From positions 23,824 to 87,823 of the forward strand of contig CAZUCC010000011.1 in NCBI GenBank assembly GCA_964619065.1: DNA of 64,000 bases, written 5' to 3'. The position numbers and the translations under genes were made by a program. Numbering within the stretch: position 1 is the stretch's first letter; every line of letters starts with the position of its first letter. The DNA comes from JANXUC01 sp964619065. GTDB lineage: Bacteria > Acidobacteriota > Terriglobia > Terriglobales > Acidobacteriaceae. The notes under the pieces were generated by a model. That model saw nothing but the letters and a program-made list of their open reading frames with translations. It ran no database searches and was not told the origin of the DNA. Below are positions 9,109 to 16,225 of this stretch, piece by piece.

Positions 9109-10287
9109 CTAGATGCCGGAATTCGATGCGGCGCGCGCGAACTGGAGCGCGGAGACTTCTGGGTTGGCTGCGGCAGCAGCCGTGTGAGGCAAGTAAATCT
9201 TAAACGTCGTTCCGTAGCCGGACTCACTGTAGGCCCAGATGTACCCACCGCTGTGCTTCACAATGCCGTACACCGAAGCCAGTCCGAGCCCGGTTCCCTT
9301 GCCGCGCTCTTTCGTCGTAAAGAAGGGCTCAAAGATGCGCGGGAGCACGTGCCGCGGAATTCCCAGGCCGGTATCGCTCACCGCGAGCATGACATATTCC
9401 CCTGGAGGCATGGCCGCATGCTTGTCTTCAATGACCACGTTCGAGGTTTCAAGCAGCAACTTGCCGCCGCGAGGCATGGCATCGCGGGCGTTTGCCGCCA
9501 GATTGACCAGCACTTGCTCGAGTTGTGCCGCATCGGCTTGGACAGGCCACAATTCCGGCGGCAGTTGCACCCATACTGCGATACTCTTGCCGACAAGGCG
9601 GGAGAGCATAGGTACAGCGCTATCAATCACTTTATTCAGGTCGGTGGGCTGAATCTCCGTAGTTTGTTTTCGACTAAATGCGAGAAGCTCACCTGTTAGA
9701 TCCGAACCTCTTTGCGAAGCCGTGAAGATTTCCTGCGCATGGTGGCGCGCATCCGGCGAGAGCTCGGTTTCTTCCAACAACATCTCTGAGTAGCTGCGGA
9801 TCACCAGGAGAAGATTGTTGAAGTCATGCGCAATTCCGCCCGCGAGTTCACCCACTGCTTCCATCTTCTGTGCTTGCAGCATGCGCTCCTGCAATCGCCC
9901 GGACTCTTCGGGAGAAGGTGTTGCTGCAACATCACGTACAGTGGCGTGCCCCGCCTGTCGAGTGACTTGTACAAGTGCGACGCATCGCAGGAGATCCATC
10001 AGCGGCATGGTAAACGCCAGAGTGTGATCTCCCAGTGCGCCTCCTCCGCGCAACGCATGAGCTGTGTAGCCTCCTTGCGGCGAACGGCCAAAAAGGATGA
10101 TGGGGCCTTGCGGTGGTTCTACAGGAAGAGGAGCGATCTCATCCATCAAGACGATGTCCGCCGTTCGCTTCCCGGCGCATAACTCGAAAGAAAAATCCCT
10201 GAGAACGTCTGATAGCAGTTGGCCCATTTCAGCGGCATACGCCGAATTTGGCTCGATCAGAGCGATTGTGAGGGGTAGGCTTGGCAC
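9109..10287 (-). CDS. Two-component sensor histidine kinase, soluble, with divergent N-terminal domain
   Basis: A 392-residue kinase with no membrane segment. Residues 1-115 resemble a receiver or sensory fold without clear phospho-acceptor chemistry. Then HisKA with the phospho-accepting His154 in ELAGGIAHDFNNLL, and a full HATPase: N box VNLAANARDAMP, G1 DTGLGIP, F box FEPFFTTK and G2 GTGLGLASVYGI. This NtrB-like form autophosphorylates and hands the phosphate to a separate response regulator; none adjoins it, the nearest stand-alone receiver in the window being at 42723-43169. It starts with GTG at 10287 behind an AAGGA ribosome site. Input signal unknown. Confidence 0.85.
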   Translation of the reverse strand: MPSLPLTIALIEPNSAYAAEMGQLLSDVLRDFSFELCAGKRTADIVLMDEIAPLPVEPPQGPIILFGRSPQGGYTAHALRGGGALGDHTLAFTMPLMDLLRCVALVQVTRQAGHATVRDVAATPSPEESGRLQERMLQAQKMEAVGELAGGIAHDFNNLLLVIRSYSEMLLEETELSPDARHHAQEIFTASQRGSDLTGELLAFSRKQTTEIQPTDLNKVIDSAVPMLSRLVGKSIAVWVQLPPELWPVQADAAQLEQVLVNLAANARDAMPRGGKLLLETSNVVIEDKHAAMPPGEYVMLAVSDTGLGIPRHVLPRIFEPFFTTKERGKGTGLGLASVYGIVKHSGGYIWAYSESGYGTTFKIYLPHTAAAAANPEVSALQFARAASNSGI

Positions 10288-10764
10288 TTCGCAGTCCTTT
10301 CAGGAGCACGATCCGTAGTGCTTTCTGGACAGTACAGTCATCGGCAAGCCTCCCCTCGGTCTTTAAAAGAAGTGCTGGAATTTCGGTGATCCTGGGGTAT
10401 CGGAAATTGTCCTTTTGGGCTCAAGTTTTAGCTTCCTCCTGTCGATGAGAACGTTTAGGAGTCAGAACCAGCAGGTATCCGCGCGGGCATGGTCACCATT
10501 CTTTGACACGCTCTGAAGCTTGCCCCCGGCGGGTCTTCGGGCAGGTCAATTCGATGGTGTGGATCAAAGACGGCTGATTTCCTGCTGTCGGGGCTGGGAA
10601 GCGTGACATCAAAGTCAGTCAGTCCCAGCCCTTCCTTTGCTCTCTCTCGCGCTTATGTACCATCTGCAAACCGTGGCTCTTCTGGGCTATTGCACCCGGA
10701 GGCGGAGAACGAGACAATTTTCTTATTCCAGCCTTAAGCCCTCGTTCTCCCTTGGAGGTGTTGT
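10288..10764. other. 477-base intergenic region with a leader hairpin
   Basis: No convincing gene. It must hold the promoters for the divergent histidine kinase and zinc-ribbon genes. The clear structure is a perfect 10-bp inverted repeat, GGAGAACGAG (10704-10713) and CTCGTTCTCC (10741-10750), 27 bases apart, ending just before the ribosome site of the zinc-ribbon gene. A 74-codon open frame at 10637 crosses it but has no family likeness. Confidence 0.5.
10704..10750 (+). promoter_or_regulatory. Leader hairpin upstream of the zinc-ribbon gene
   Basis: A perfect 10-bp stem with a 27-base loop whose 3' arm abuts the GGAGGTG ribosome site of the gene starting at 10765. No run of T follows, so it is not an ordinary terminator; it could affect translation of that gene or stabilise the mRNA. 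Function is inferred from position only. Confidence 0.4.
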
Positions 10765-11190
10765 TTGTCTCGTAAGTACAGCCAAAAAGGCTATCAGGAT
10801 ACCGCTGAAAAAAGAGAGTTCAAGCCGGCGGCTGCGCCCGCGGTTCGTTCCAAAGACTTAACATTTGGACCGCGTCCGATTCAAATGCCAGGATCGCACA
10901 GCGTGTCCCGGTGCGCCATGTGCGGCGCTATGTTGCAGGTGGCGACGGAACCGCTGGCTCAATGTCCCAAGTGCAGCGCCGCGTTGCATTCCTGCCGCCA
11001 ATGCAATTTTTTCGATCCGGGCGGCCGTTTTGAGTGCTCACAGCCGGTCACGGCTCGCATCGAAAGCAAGACGGCGAAAAATGATTGCCAGTTCTTCGCT
11101 CTCCGTGTGAAGTTGGAAAAAGAGACTACCACCGACCGGCCAAAAATCAACGATGCCCGCGCGGCTTTCGATCGCTTGTTCAAGAAGTAA
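10765..11190 (+). CDS. Conserved zinc-ribbon protein of unknown function
   Basis: A 141-residue soluble protein. Two Cys pairs, CAMCGAML (near residues 51-58) and CPKCSAAL (about 68-75), form a zinc ribbon; a second cluster CRQCNFFDPGGRFEC and a later Cys may bind another metal. The C-terminus is charged and ends ARAAFDRLFKK. It is read from a TTG start at 10765 because GGAGGTG sits seven bases upstream and no ATG is in reach. I do not know its role; RNA or protein binding is possible. Confidence 0.7.
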   Translation: MSRKYSQKGYQDTAEKREFKPAAAPAVRSKDLTFGPRPIQMPGSHSVSRCAMCGAMLQVATEPLAQCPKCSAALHSCRQCNFFDPGGRFECSQPVTARIESKTAKNDCQFFALRVKLEKETTTDRPKINDARAAFDRLFKK

Positions 11191-11225
11191 AACATATATT
11201 TCTCGCTTGAAAATCACGCCCCGAG

Positions 11226-11630
11226 TTAGGCGGTGACACCTGCTACCGAAGGAGCCGGGGCACCTATTAACTGCACCAGGCTCTTGGGTCCGCAGCACGC
11301 TTTTTGGAGCTGTGCCAAATCCTGCCTCATCGTTTTGTCCTGTTTCAGGGAATCGATCGCTGCCTGGAACACCGCTGCCGCGCGCGAATCTGACGGAATT
11401 GCCAGCCGGTAGTGCATCCACTTGCCCTCCCGCCGCGCCTCTACGAGCCCTGCGCGCCGCAGGTAGGCGAGGTGCCGGGAGATCTTGGGTTGGGGAGCCT
11501 TGATCACCTGCACGAAGTAGCAGACGCAGACTTCCTGCTCCGCCATCATGTGGATCAACCGAAGCCGTGTGCGATCTGCCAGCGCCTGGAATAACCGCTC
11601 CAGTGGATACGGTTTTTGTGAAACAACCAT
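11226..11630 (-). CDS. arsR: ArsR-family arsenite-responsive repressor
   Basis: A 134-residue winged-helix repressor of the ArsR/SmtB family. The DNA-reading helix is in IKAPQPKISRHLAYLRRAGLV, and the arsenite-sensing pair Cys35 and Cys37 in EVCVCYF matches the ELCVC signature of ArsR proteins, so binding of As(III) should release it from DNA. A CC pair near the C-terminus (KACCGPKS) could be a further ligand. The start was set at 11630, behind AAGGAAGGGG; a reading from 11681 lacks a ribosome site. It is divergent from arsI-aqpS-arsC and probably controls both directions through the palindrome at 11744-11759. Confidence 0.88.
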   Translation of the reverse strand: MVVSQKPYPLERLFQALADRTRLRLIHMMAEQEVCVCYFVQVIKAPQPKISRHLAYLRRAGLVEARREGKWMHYRLAIPSDSRAAAVFQAAIDSLKQDKTMRQDLAQLQKACCGPKSLVQLIGAPAPSVAGVTA

Positions 11631-11743
11631 AATCCCCTTCCTTAAGAAAACTCTAATGACTAAATGCAGAAGCTCCCTCAAGAAAGCTTATCAGATTAAA
11701 TATACGCCTTGACGAATGTATCGGCATCCAGTACCGTAAATGT

Positions 11744-11759
11744 ATTCGCCAATGCGAAT
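11744..11759. promoter_or_regulatory. Candidate ArsR operator
   Basis: A perfect palindrome ATTCGC-CAAT-GCGAAT between the divergent arsR and arsI starts, 26 bases before the arsI ATG. A related half-site CGAATG occurs at 11713-11718, and a TTGACG at 11709-11714 could be a -35 box for arsI. Position and symmetry suggest the repressor site; it is not a textbook SmtB 12-2-12 operator. Confidence 0.5.
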
Positions 11760-11784
11760 GTGTACTGCGATTAGGAGAAGCCCC

Positions 11785-12231
11785 ATGAACAGCGCTAATA
11801 TCACCGCCCTCAAAGCTCACGTATCCATCCACGTTCGCAATCTGGAAGCCAGTCTTGAGTTTTACCGCAAGCTGTTCGGAATCAATCCCTGCAAGGTGCG
11901 CCGGGGCTATGCAAAGTTTGATGTGCGGAATCCACCTCTGAACTTTAGCTTGAACGAAGGCTCATTTGCGGGTTCGGGCGCGCTCTCCCACTTGGGGATT
12001 CAGGTTGCTTCAACGGAGGATGTCATGGCCATCCGCAAGAGCTGGATGGAATCCGGACTGATCACACGGGATGAAATGCAAACGGACTGCTGCTACGCGA
12101 CGCAAGACAAGACTTGGGTCCACGATCCCGACGGCAATGAATGGGAAGTTTTTGTAGTCCTGGAGGACAACCTGCCAGAGAAGGCGGCGGAAGGGGAATG
12201 CTGCGCGCCCTCGTGCTGCGTTCGGAGCTGA
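11785..12231 (+). CDS. arsI: ArsI-like C-As lyase (glyoxalase/CadI family)
   Basis: A 148-residue vicinal-oxygen-chelate protein. ArsI cleaves the carbon-arsenic bond of trivalent methylated or aromatic arsenicals with Fe(II) and oxygen. Seen here: the metal ligands His12 (KAHVSIHV), His69 (SHLGIQV) and Glu121 (EWEVF), and the vicinal Cys102-Cys103 in TDCCYATQDKTWV that binds the arsenical in ArsI. The tail has more Cys (GECCAPSCC), also seen in ArsI/CadI proteins. Start at 11785 behind AGGAGAAG. The 18-base gap to the aqpS-like gene indicates one operon. CadI-type cadmium response is the alternative name for the family, but the operon favours arsenic. Confidence 0.85.
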   Translation: MNSANITALKAHVSIHVRNLEASLEFYRKLFGINPCKVRRGYAKFDVRNPPLNFSLNEGSFAGSGALSHLGIQVASTEDVMAIRKSWMESGLITRDEMQTDCCYATQDKTWVHDPDGNEWEVFVVLEDNLPEKAAEGECCAPSCCVRS

Positions 12232-12249
12232 CGAGCCCGGAGGAAATCG

Positions 12250-12972
12250 GTGACGTTGCCCGCTAACGGCGAACGCCTGCAGCTATCACTCGCAAAACGG
12301 GTCGTCTCGGAAGGGCTGGGAACTATGTTTCTGGTTGCCACGGTGATTGGCTCGGGCATAATGGCGGAGCGCCTTGCTGGTGGCAACGTGGCCATCGCAC
12401 TCGCTGCGAATACCTTGGCAACTGGTGCCACCCTGGTCGCGTTCATCCTGGCCTTTGGCCGGATCTCAGGAGCGCATTTCAATCCCGTGGTCACGCTAGC
12501 GATAGCCATCGAGCGCAGACTCGCATGGCTCGACGTGCCCGCTTATGTTTTGGCCCAGACCGTCGGAGGCATTGCGGGGGCCGCGATGGCACATGCGATG
12601 TTTGCCCTTCCGTTGTTCTCGCTGTCAACGCACGTTCGGCACGGCGGTGCGCTCATCTTTAGCGAGTTTGTGGCAACGTTTGGTTTGCTGGGGGTCATTT
12701 GGGGATGTGCGCGTTCGCGGCCGGGTGCCACTCCCTTCGCGGTGGCTGCCTACATTACGGCGGCATATTGGTTCACGGCCTCCACGTCATTTGCCAATCC
12801 CGTAGTTACTATTGCACGAGCTCTAACGGATACGTTCTCCGGCATTCGACCGGCGGATGCGCCCGCATTTATCGCCGCACAGATTGCAGGAGGTTTAGCC
12901 GCCACGTTTCTGTTTCGCTGGCTGGCTCCCGATCCTTCCGATTTTCCGGTGTCATGGGAAAAGGAGTTGTGA
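12250..12972 (+). CDS. aqpS: Aquaglyceroporin-like channel, AqpS type
   Basis: A 240-residue MIP-family channel with six membrane helices and two half-helix loops. The two signature NPA loops are both altered to NPV: SGAHFNPVVTLA and SFANPVVTIARA. The second keeps the Arg of the selectivity filter. In Sinorhizobium meliloti AqpS sits in an ars operon and lets arsenite made by ArsC leave the cell down its gradient; the position here, between arsI and arsC, supports the same role. It starts at a GTG behind CGGAGGAAATCG. No active arsenite pump is present in this operon. Confidence 0.83.
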   Translation: MTLPANGERLQLSLAKRVVSEGLGTMFLVATVIGSGIMAERLAGGNVAIALAANTLATGATLVAFILAFGRISGAHFNPVVTLAIAIERRLAWLDVPAYVLAQTVGGIAGAAMAHAMFALPLFSLSTHVRHGGALIFSEFVATFGLLGVIWGCARSRPGATPFAVAAYITAAYWFTASTSFANPVVTIARALTDTFSGIRPADAPAFIAAQIAGGLAATFLFRWLAPDPSDFPVSWEKEL

Positions 12973-12995
12973 AGAAGAATCATGAAGAAGAATTT

Positions 12996-13409
12996 ATGAA
13001 GACCTTTCTGTTCGCTTGTGTACACAATGCCGGACGTTCGCAGATGGCGGCCGCTTGGTTCAATGCCTTAGCCAATCCCGCCGAAGCGGTGGCAATTTCC
13101 GCTGGCACGCAACCCGCCGGACAAGTTCACCTTCTGGTGCTCGAAGCAATGCGGGAAGTCGGAATCGATCTCTCCTCCATACGCCCGCAATTCTTGAGCG
13201 AGGATCTGGCGAAACGCTCCGACCTGCTCATCACAATGGGCTGTGGCGAGGCTTGTCCGGTTGTGCCGGGGCTACGAAGAGAAGATTGGCCGCTTGTCGA
13301 TCCCAAGGGACAATCTCTCGAAACGGTGCGCGGTATTCGCGAGGAGATCAGGCGGTTAGTGCAGGATCTTCTCCTGCGGCAGGGAATCGCAGTGCGACAA
13401 GCGCAGTAG
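12996..13409 (+). CDS. arsC: Arsenate reductase, low-molecular-weight phosphatase type
   Basis: A 137-residue thioredoxin-coupled ArsC. The P-loop CVHNAGRSQMA holds nucleophile Cys8 and Arg14; the two further redox Cys are Cys83 and Cys87 in ITMGCGEACPVV, and the acid loop is WPLVDPKG. Together they reduce arsenate to arsenite by a relayed disulfide, with thioredoxin as the electron donor. The start at 12996 gives the normal N-terminus MKTFLFACVHN. It lies 23 bases after the channel gene and closes the operon. Confidence 0.9.
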   Translation: MKTFLFACVHNAGRSQMAAAWFNALANPAEAVAISAGTQPAGQVHLLVLEAMREVGIDLSSIRPQFLSEDLAKRSDLLITMGCGEACPVVPGLRREDWPLVDPKGQSLETVRGIREEIRRLVQDLLLRQGIAVRQAQ

Positions 13410-13430
13410 CCCAACCCTGCTCCTGAGATC

Positions 13431-14204
13431 TCAGTTCAGGTCGTTTAGAAAGACGCCCTGGTACTGGTTGCTTCCCTTTGGTGGAGCGTCCAAAATCACG
13501 AAGGTCCGAACCTGGAGCGCCTTGAAGGTCACGCCCGCGATTCCTGTATCCAGGAAGGAGTCGGCATTGGGGTTCGTGTCGCCAGCCGGCGCAACGCGAA
13601 TGCGCAGGAGACCGTTCGTCGTAGGTACGGTGAGAGAGACCAAGGATGTCATCGTCTGAAAATTCACACCGGAAAAGGTCGGAACAGTTCCATTGAGCGA
13701 GTCTGTGGGAGCGGAGATGTACACGTCCATTGGGCCGGAATCTATGGGCACCACGTGAAAATAGGGGTCGGCCTGCAACGCGCGAATCTTCACCTGGCCC
13801 GTGGCAGGCGCGGAATGGTCATCGGTGCTCTGCAGGATCGTCACGGTCGCCGGCACGGGCGGCGAGACATTTGTATCGCCGATGAGACCGATGACCGTGA
13901 TTGTGTAATAAGTCTTCTCGGCGAGAGTGATATGGGTATCGATCGGAATCGCAGCCGCGCCGGGGGTCGGATTCACCTGCTTCACCTGGAATGCAATGCT
14001 GCTCCCAGGCGCCATGGTGAAGTAGTTGGAACCGGTGCCATAGCCGACGTTGCTTAGAGTTGTCCCGCCAATCGTGATGTTAAGAGCTCCCGCGTCGGGA
14101 GAGGCGTGAACGATACGTACGAAGGACCGTGAATTGCCGCCGCCGCAAGATGCCAACCCAAATAAGAGCAAACCAAGCAAAAATACAGTGAAAACTTTTC
14201 TCAT
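13431..14204 (-). CDS. DUF4397-domain lipoprotein
   Basis: A 257-residue predicted lipoprotein: signal helix followed by the lipobox LFGLASC, with a glycine spacer. The rest is a DUF4397 domain (FVRIVHASPDAGALNITIGG at the start) and a repeat-like second half (QVKIRALQADPYFHV). The domain is a beta-sandwich of unknown function found on exported proteins. Start chosen at the ATG at 14204, eight bases after GAGG; a GTG three codons upstream is also open. It is convergent with arsC. Confidence 0.8.
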   Translation of the reverse strand: MRKVFTVFLLGLLLFGLASCGGGNSRSFVRIVHASPDAGALNITIGGTTLSNVGYGTGSNYFTMAPGSSIAFQVKQVNPTPGAAAIPIDTHITLAEKTYYTITVIGLIGDTNVSPPVPATVTILQSTDDHSAPATGQVKIRALQADPYFHVVPIDSGPMDVYISAPTDSLNGTVPTFSGVNFQTMTSLVSLTVPTTNGLLRIRVAPAGDTNPNADSFLDTGIAGVTFKALQVRTFVILDAPPKGSNQYQGVFLNDLN

Positions 14205-14407
14205 CAATAACACCTCAGGAGATTCAGCTCGCCAACTCCATAGCGATGGGCAAGCCGTTTAGATGCATAAAAGGTCGAGCATGGGTTGCCGAGCCACCAG
14301 TTTTTCCTGCAGCGGAGCCTCCTCAGGATACCAGCGTCGGGGCGAAATCGTATCCAAGCCCAAAAGCCTGATGAAATGTTGTTGGAGAGAGCTGACGCAG
14401 AGGATAT

Positions 14408-15220
14408 TTACTGCTGACCAGCCAGAATCTTGGGGAGCATGAAGAGCGGAGTTCTCACTTCCCGTTGCAAAGGGGATTGCTCGGCCATTTCGTCCACAAA
14501 CTCAAAACCGTGGCGCAGCCCTTCTTGATGGCGCACGACCGAGCGTCGGCGGATGGATTGCTGCGCGAAAGGTAGCAGGAATTCTACGATGGCGCCTTCG
14601 CCGGATGTGAGTTGTCCAGCGAGGATGATTCCCATCCCGCGCTCGCTGACATCCTTAGTGCGCCCTGGAATTTCCTCGGGAACGCCGGACCGCAAGGTCG
14701 TTACGGTAACGGGCACGCCAATCGGGGTGCGCAGCCAGCGGCGGGGGCGTGGTAGGGCGGCGTTAGAGGATTCGACTGCGTTGGCCTGCGTCCCGGCGGC
14801 CAAGGCTGGAATCATCGCCTCAATCATCGCGCCGATGCGCTTCAAAGCGCTGATATCGCGCTCGTGAAAGGCGTGGGCCTGCATGGAGAGAATCTGGAAG
14901 ACTCCAGCGACGCGGCCGCTGTGATGCAGCGGCATCACGATGATGGACGCAATGCCAAGCAGGCGGCAGCTCTCGACGTCCACCCGGGTGTCGGAGTCCA
15001 CGCTGTCGCAGCGCAGCAATAGATCAGTGCGGACGCACTCGCCGGAAAAACTGGACGACAGCTCTACGTGGGAATCCAGGGGCGGGGCAGTGATTCCCGC
15101 CGTTGCACAGCACACCATTTCGGAGCCGCGCTGCACGGCAACCGCAGCCCCGGTCGCACCTGTAATGTATTGGGCGCTTTCTGCGAGAAGTTGAACGGTG
15201 ATACCGGGGCTCAAATCCAT
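14408..15220 (-). CDS. GAF-PilZ two-domain signalling protein
   Basis: A 270-residue cytoplasmic protein. Residues about 8-140 are a GAF domain (SGECVRTDLLLRCD, GIASIIVMPLHHSGRVAGVF), a small-ligand or redox sensing fold. Residues about 165-260 are PilZ-like: RRWLRTPIGVPVTV, then DVSERGMGIIL in the place of the usual DxSxxG, and FEFVDE. PilZ domains often bind cyclic di-GMP through an N-terminal RxxxR and the DxSxxG motif, both roughly kept here. It likely tunes a surface or motility process, with no partner gene next to it. Start at ATG 15220; TTG at 15229 is possible. Confidence 0.78.
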   Translation of the reverse strand: MDLSPGITVQLLAESAQYITGATGAAVAVQRGSEMVCCATAGITAPPLDSHVELSSSFSGECVRTDLLLRCDSVDSDTRVDVESCRLLGIASIIVMPLHHSGRVAGVFQILSMQAHAFHERDISALKRIGAMIEAMIPALAAGTQANAVESSNAALPRPRRWLRTPIGVPVTVTTLRSGVPEEIPGRTKDVSERGMGIILAGQLTSGEGAIVEFLLPFAQQSIRRRSVVRHQEGLRHGFEFVDEMAEQSPLQREVRTPLFMLPKILAGQQ

Positions 15221-15516
15221 GGTGTGCAAAACCTATAGGAGAAATCGGCTGATCACCAGAGTATTGCGAACACCGGGAACCGCCAACGTTACCTCAGTTC
15301 ATCCCGAGTTTGATGCTGGGACTGTCGTCTTGCGCTTACGAATCCTTCCCCAGCGCGTCCAAATACCGAACAATCAGGTTAGGCTCCCGGCTGCCGAAGT
15401 TCAAGGAAATCGGTTTGAAATTCAAGGGAACCTTCCTGTCACAGTATTCGTAACAAAAGAAATAGCGCCGATGGTGAGCCCTCGTAGGCCGCATTGGCTT
15501 ATGGAGGTACTCCCCG

Positions 15517-16050
15517 ATGAGTATGCATGCTGCAGCGCTGGGAAACTTAAATGGAAAGTTCATGAGCAGGCCTTCGCTACCCGCCAACGCGCCCGTACAG
15601 GAGGTGCTTCTTCAGGCGCAGCAGGAACTGAGGGGGCTGCTTCAGCAGCGCGCAGATCTCATGAAGCGGATTGGGACGGTGAAACAGACTATTGCCGGCT
15701 TGGCCAATCTATTTGGTGATGAGATTCTGAGCGAGGAACTCCTGCAACTGGTGGACCGGAAACCATCCGGCCGTCAATCTGGATTCACCCATGCCTGCCG
15801 TGTTCTTCTCATGGAAGCTGGACGTCCGCTGGCCGTGCGGGAGGTTTGCTCTCGTATGCGGGAACGCATGCCGGAGGTGCTGGAACGGCATAAGGATCCT
15901 TTGGCCTCGTTAACCACGGTCCTGAACCGCTTAGTGGAATATGGGGAAGCGCAAAGCATGTTGGATGAGCAGGGTCGCCGGACGTGGATGTGGACTGCGG
16001 ACGTTGCCCAGGTAAGCATTCCCGAGCACCCCATCGCCGAGAAGCAATAA
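15517..16050 (+). CDS. Coiled-coil plus winged-helix-like protein, unknown function
   Basis: A 177-residue protein. Residues about 28-65 form a coiled coil (QAQQELRGLLQQRADLMKRI). Residues about 88-160 look like a HARE/winged-helix fold: ACRVLLMEAGRPLAVREVC, then PLASLTTVLNRLVEYGEAQ, then a GRRTWMW strand. Such modules are common in Acidobacteria and probably bind DNA or a regulator, but the target is unknown. The GGAGGTACTCCCC ribosome site fixes the start at 15517. It is divergent from the GAF-PilZ gene and precedes the pseudokinase gene by 175 bases. Confidence 0.65.
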   Translation: MSMHAAALGNLNGKFMSRPSLPANAPVQEVLLQAQQELRGLLQQRADLMKRIGTVKQTIAGLANLFGDEILSEELLQLVDRKPSGRQSGFTHACRVLLMEAGRPLAVREVCSRMRERMPEVLERHKDPLASLTTVLNRLVEYGEAQSMLDEQGRRTWMWTADVAQVSIPEHPIAEKQ

Positions 16051-16225
16051 ACGGTCTTACTGGCCGCCAAACCAGTAGCAAAGCGACCTCCCGCTCTCCC
16101 GATGACTTCCGTAACTCGGAGCACCTTCTCAGTGCGGGTATCATCATCGAGGGCACCCCCGGCCGCCACGGCGTCTTTCCATTCCCCTGCGAAAGCGCCC
16201 CCAGCTTGTGGTTGCGAGGATAGGC

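Noticed and set aside
8830..9699. A 289-codon plus-strand frame between the GT39 and kinase genes
   Set aside because: It overlaps both genes on the other strand for most of its length and lacks a ribosome site or motif.
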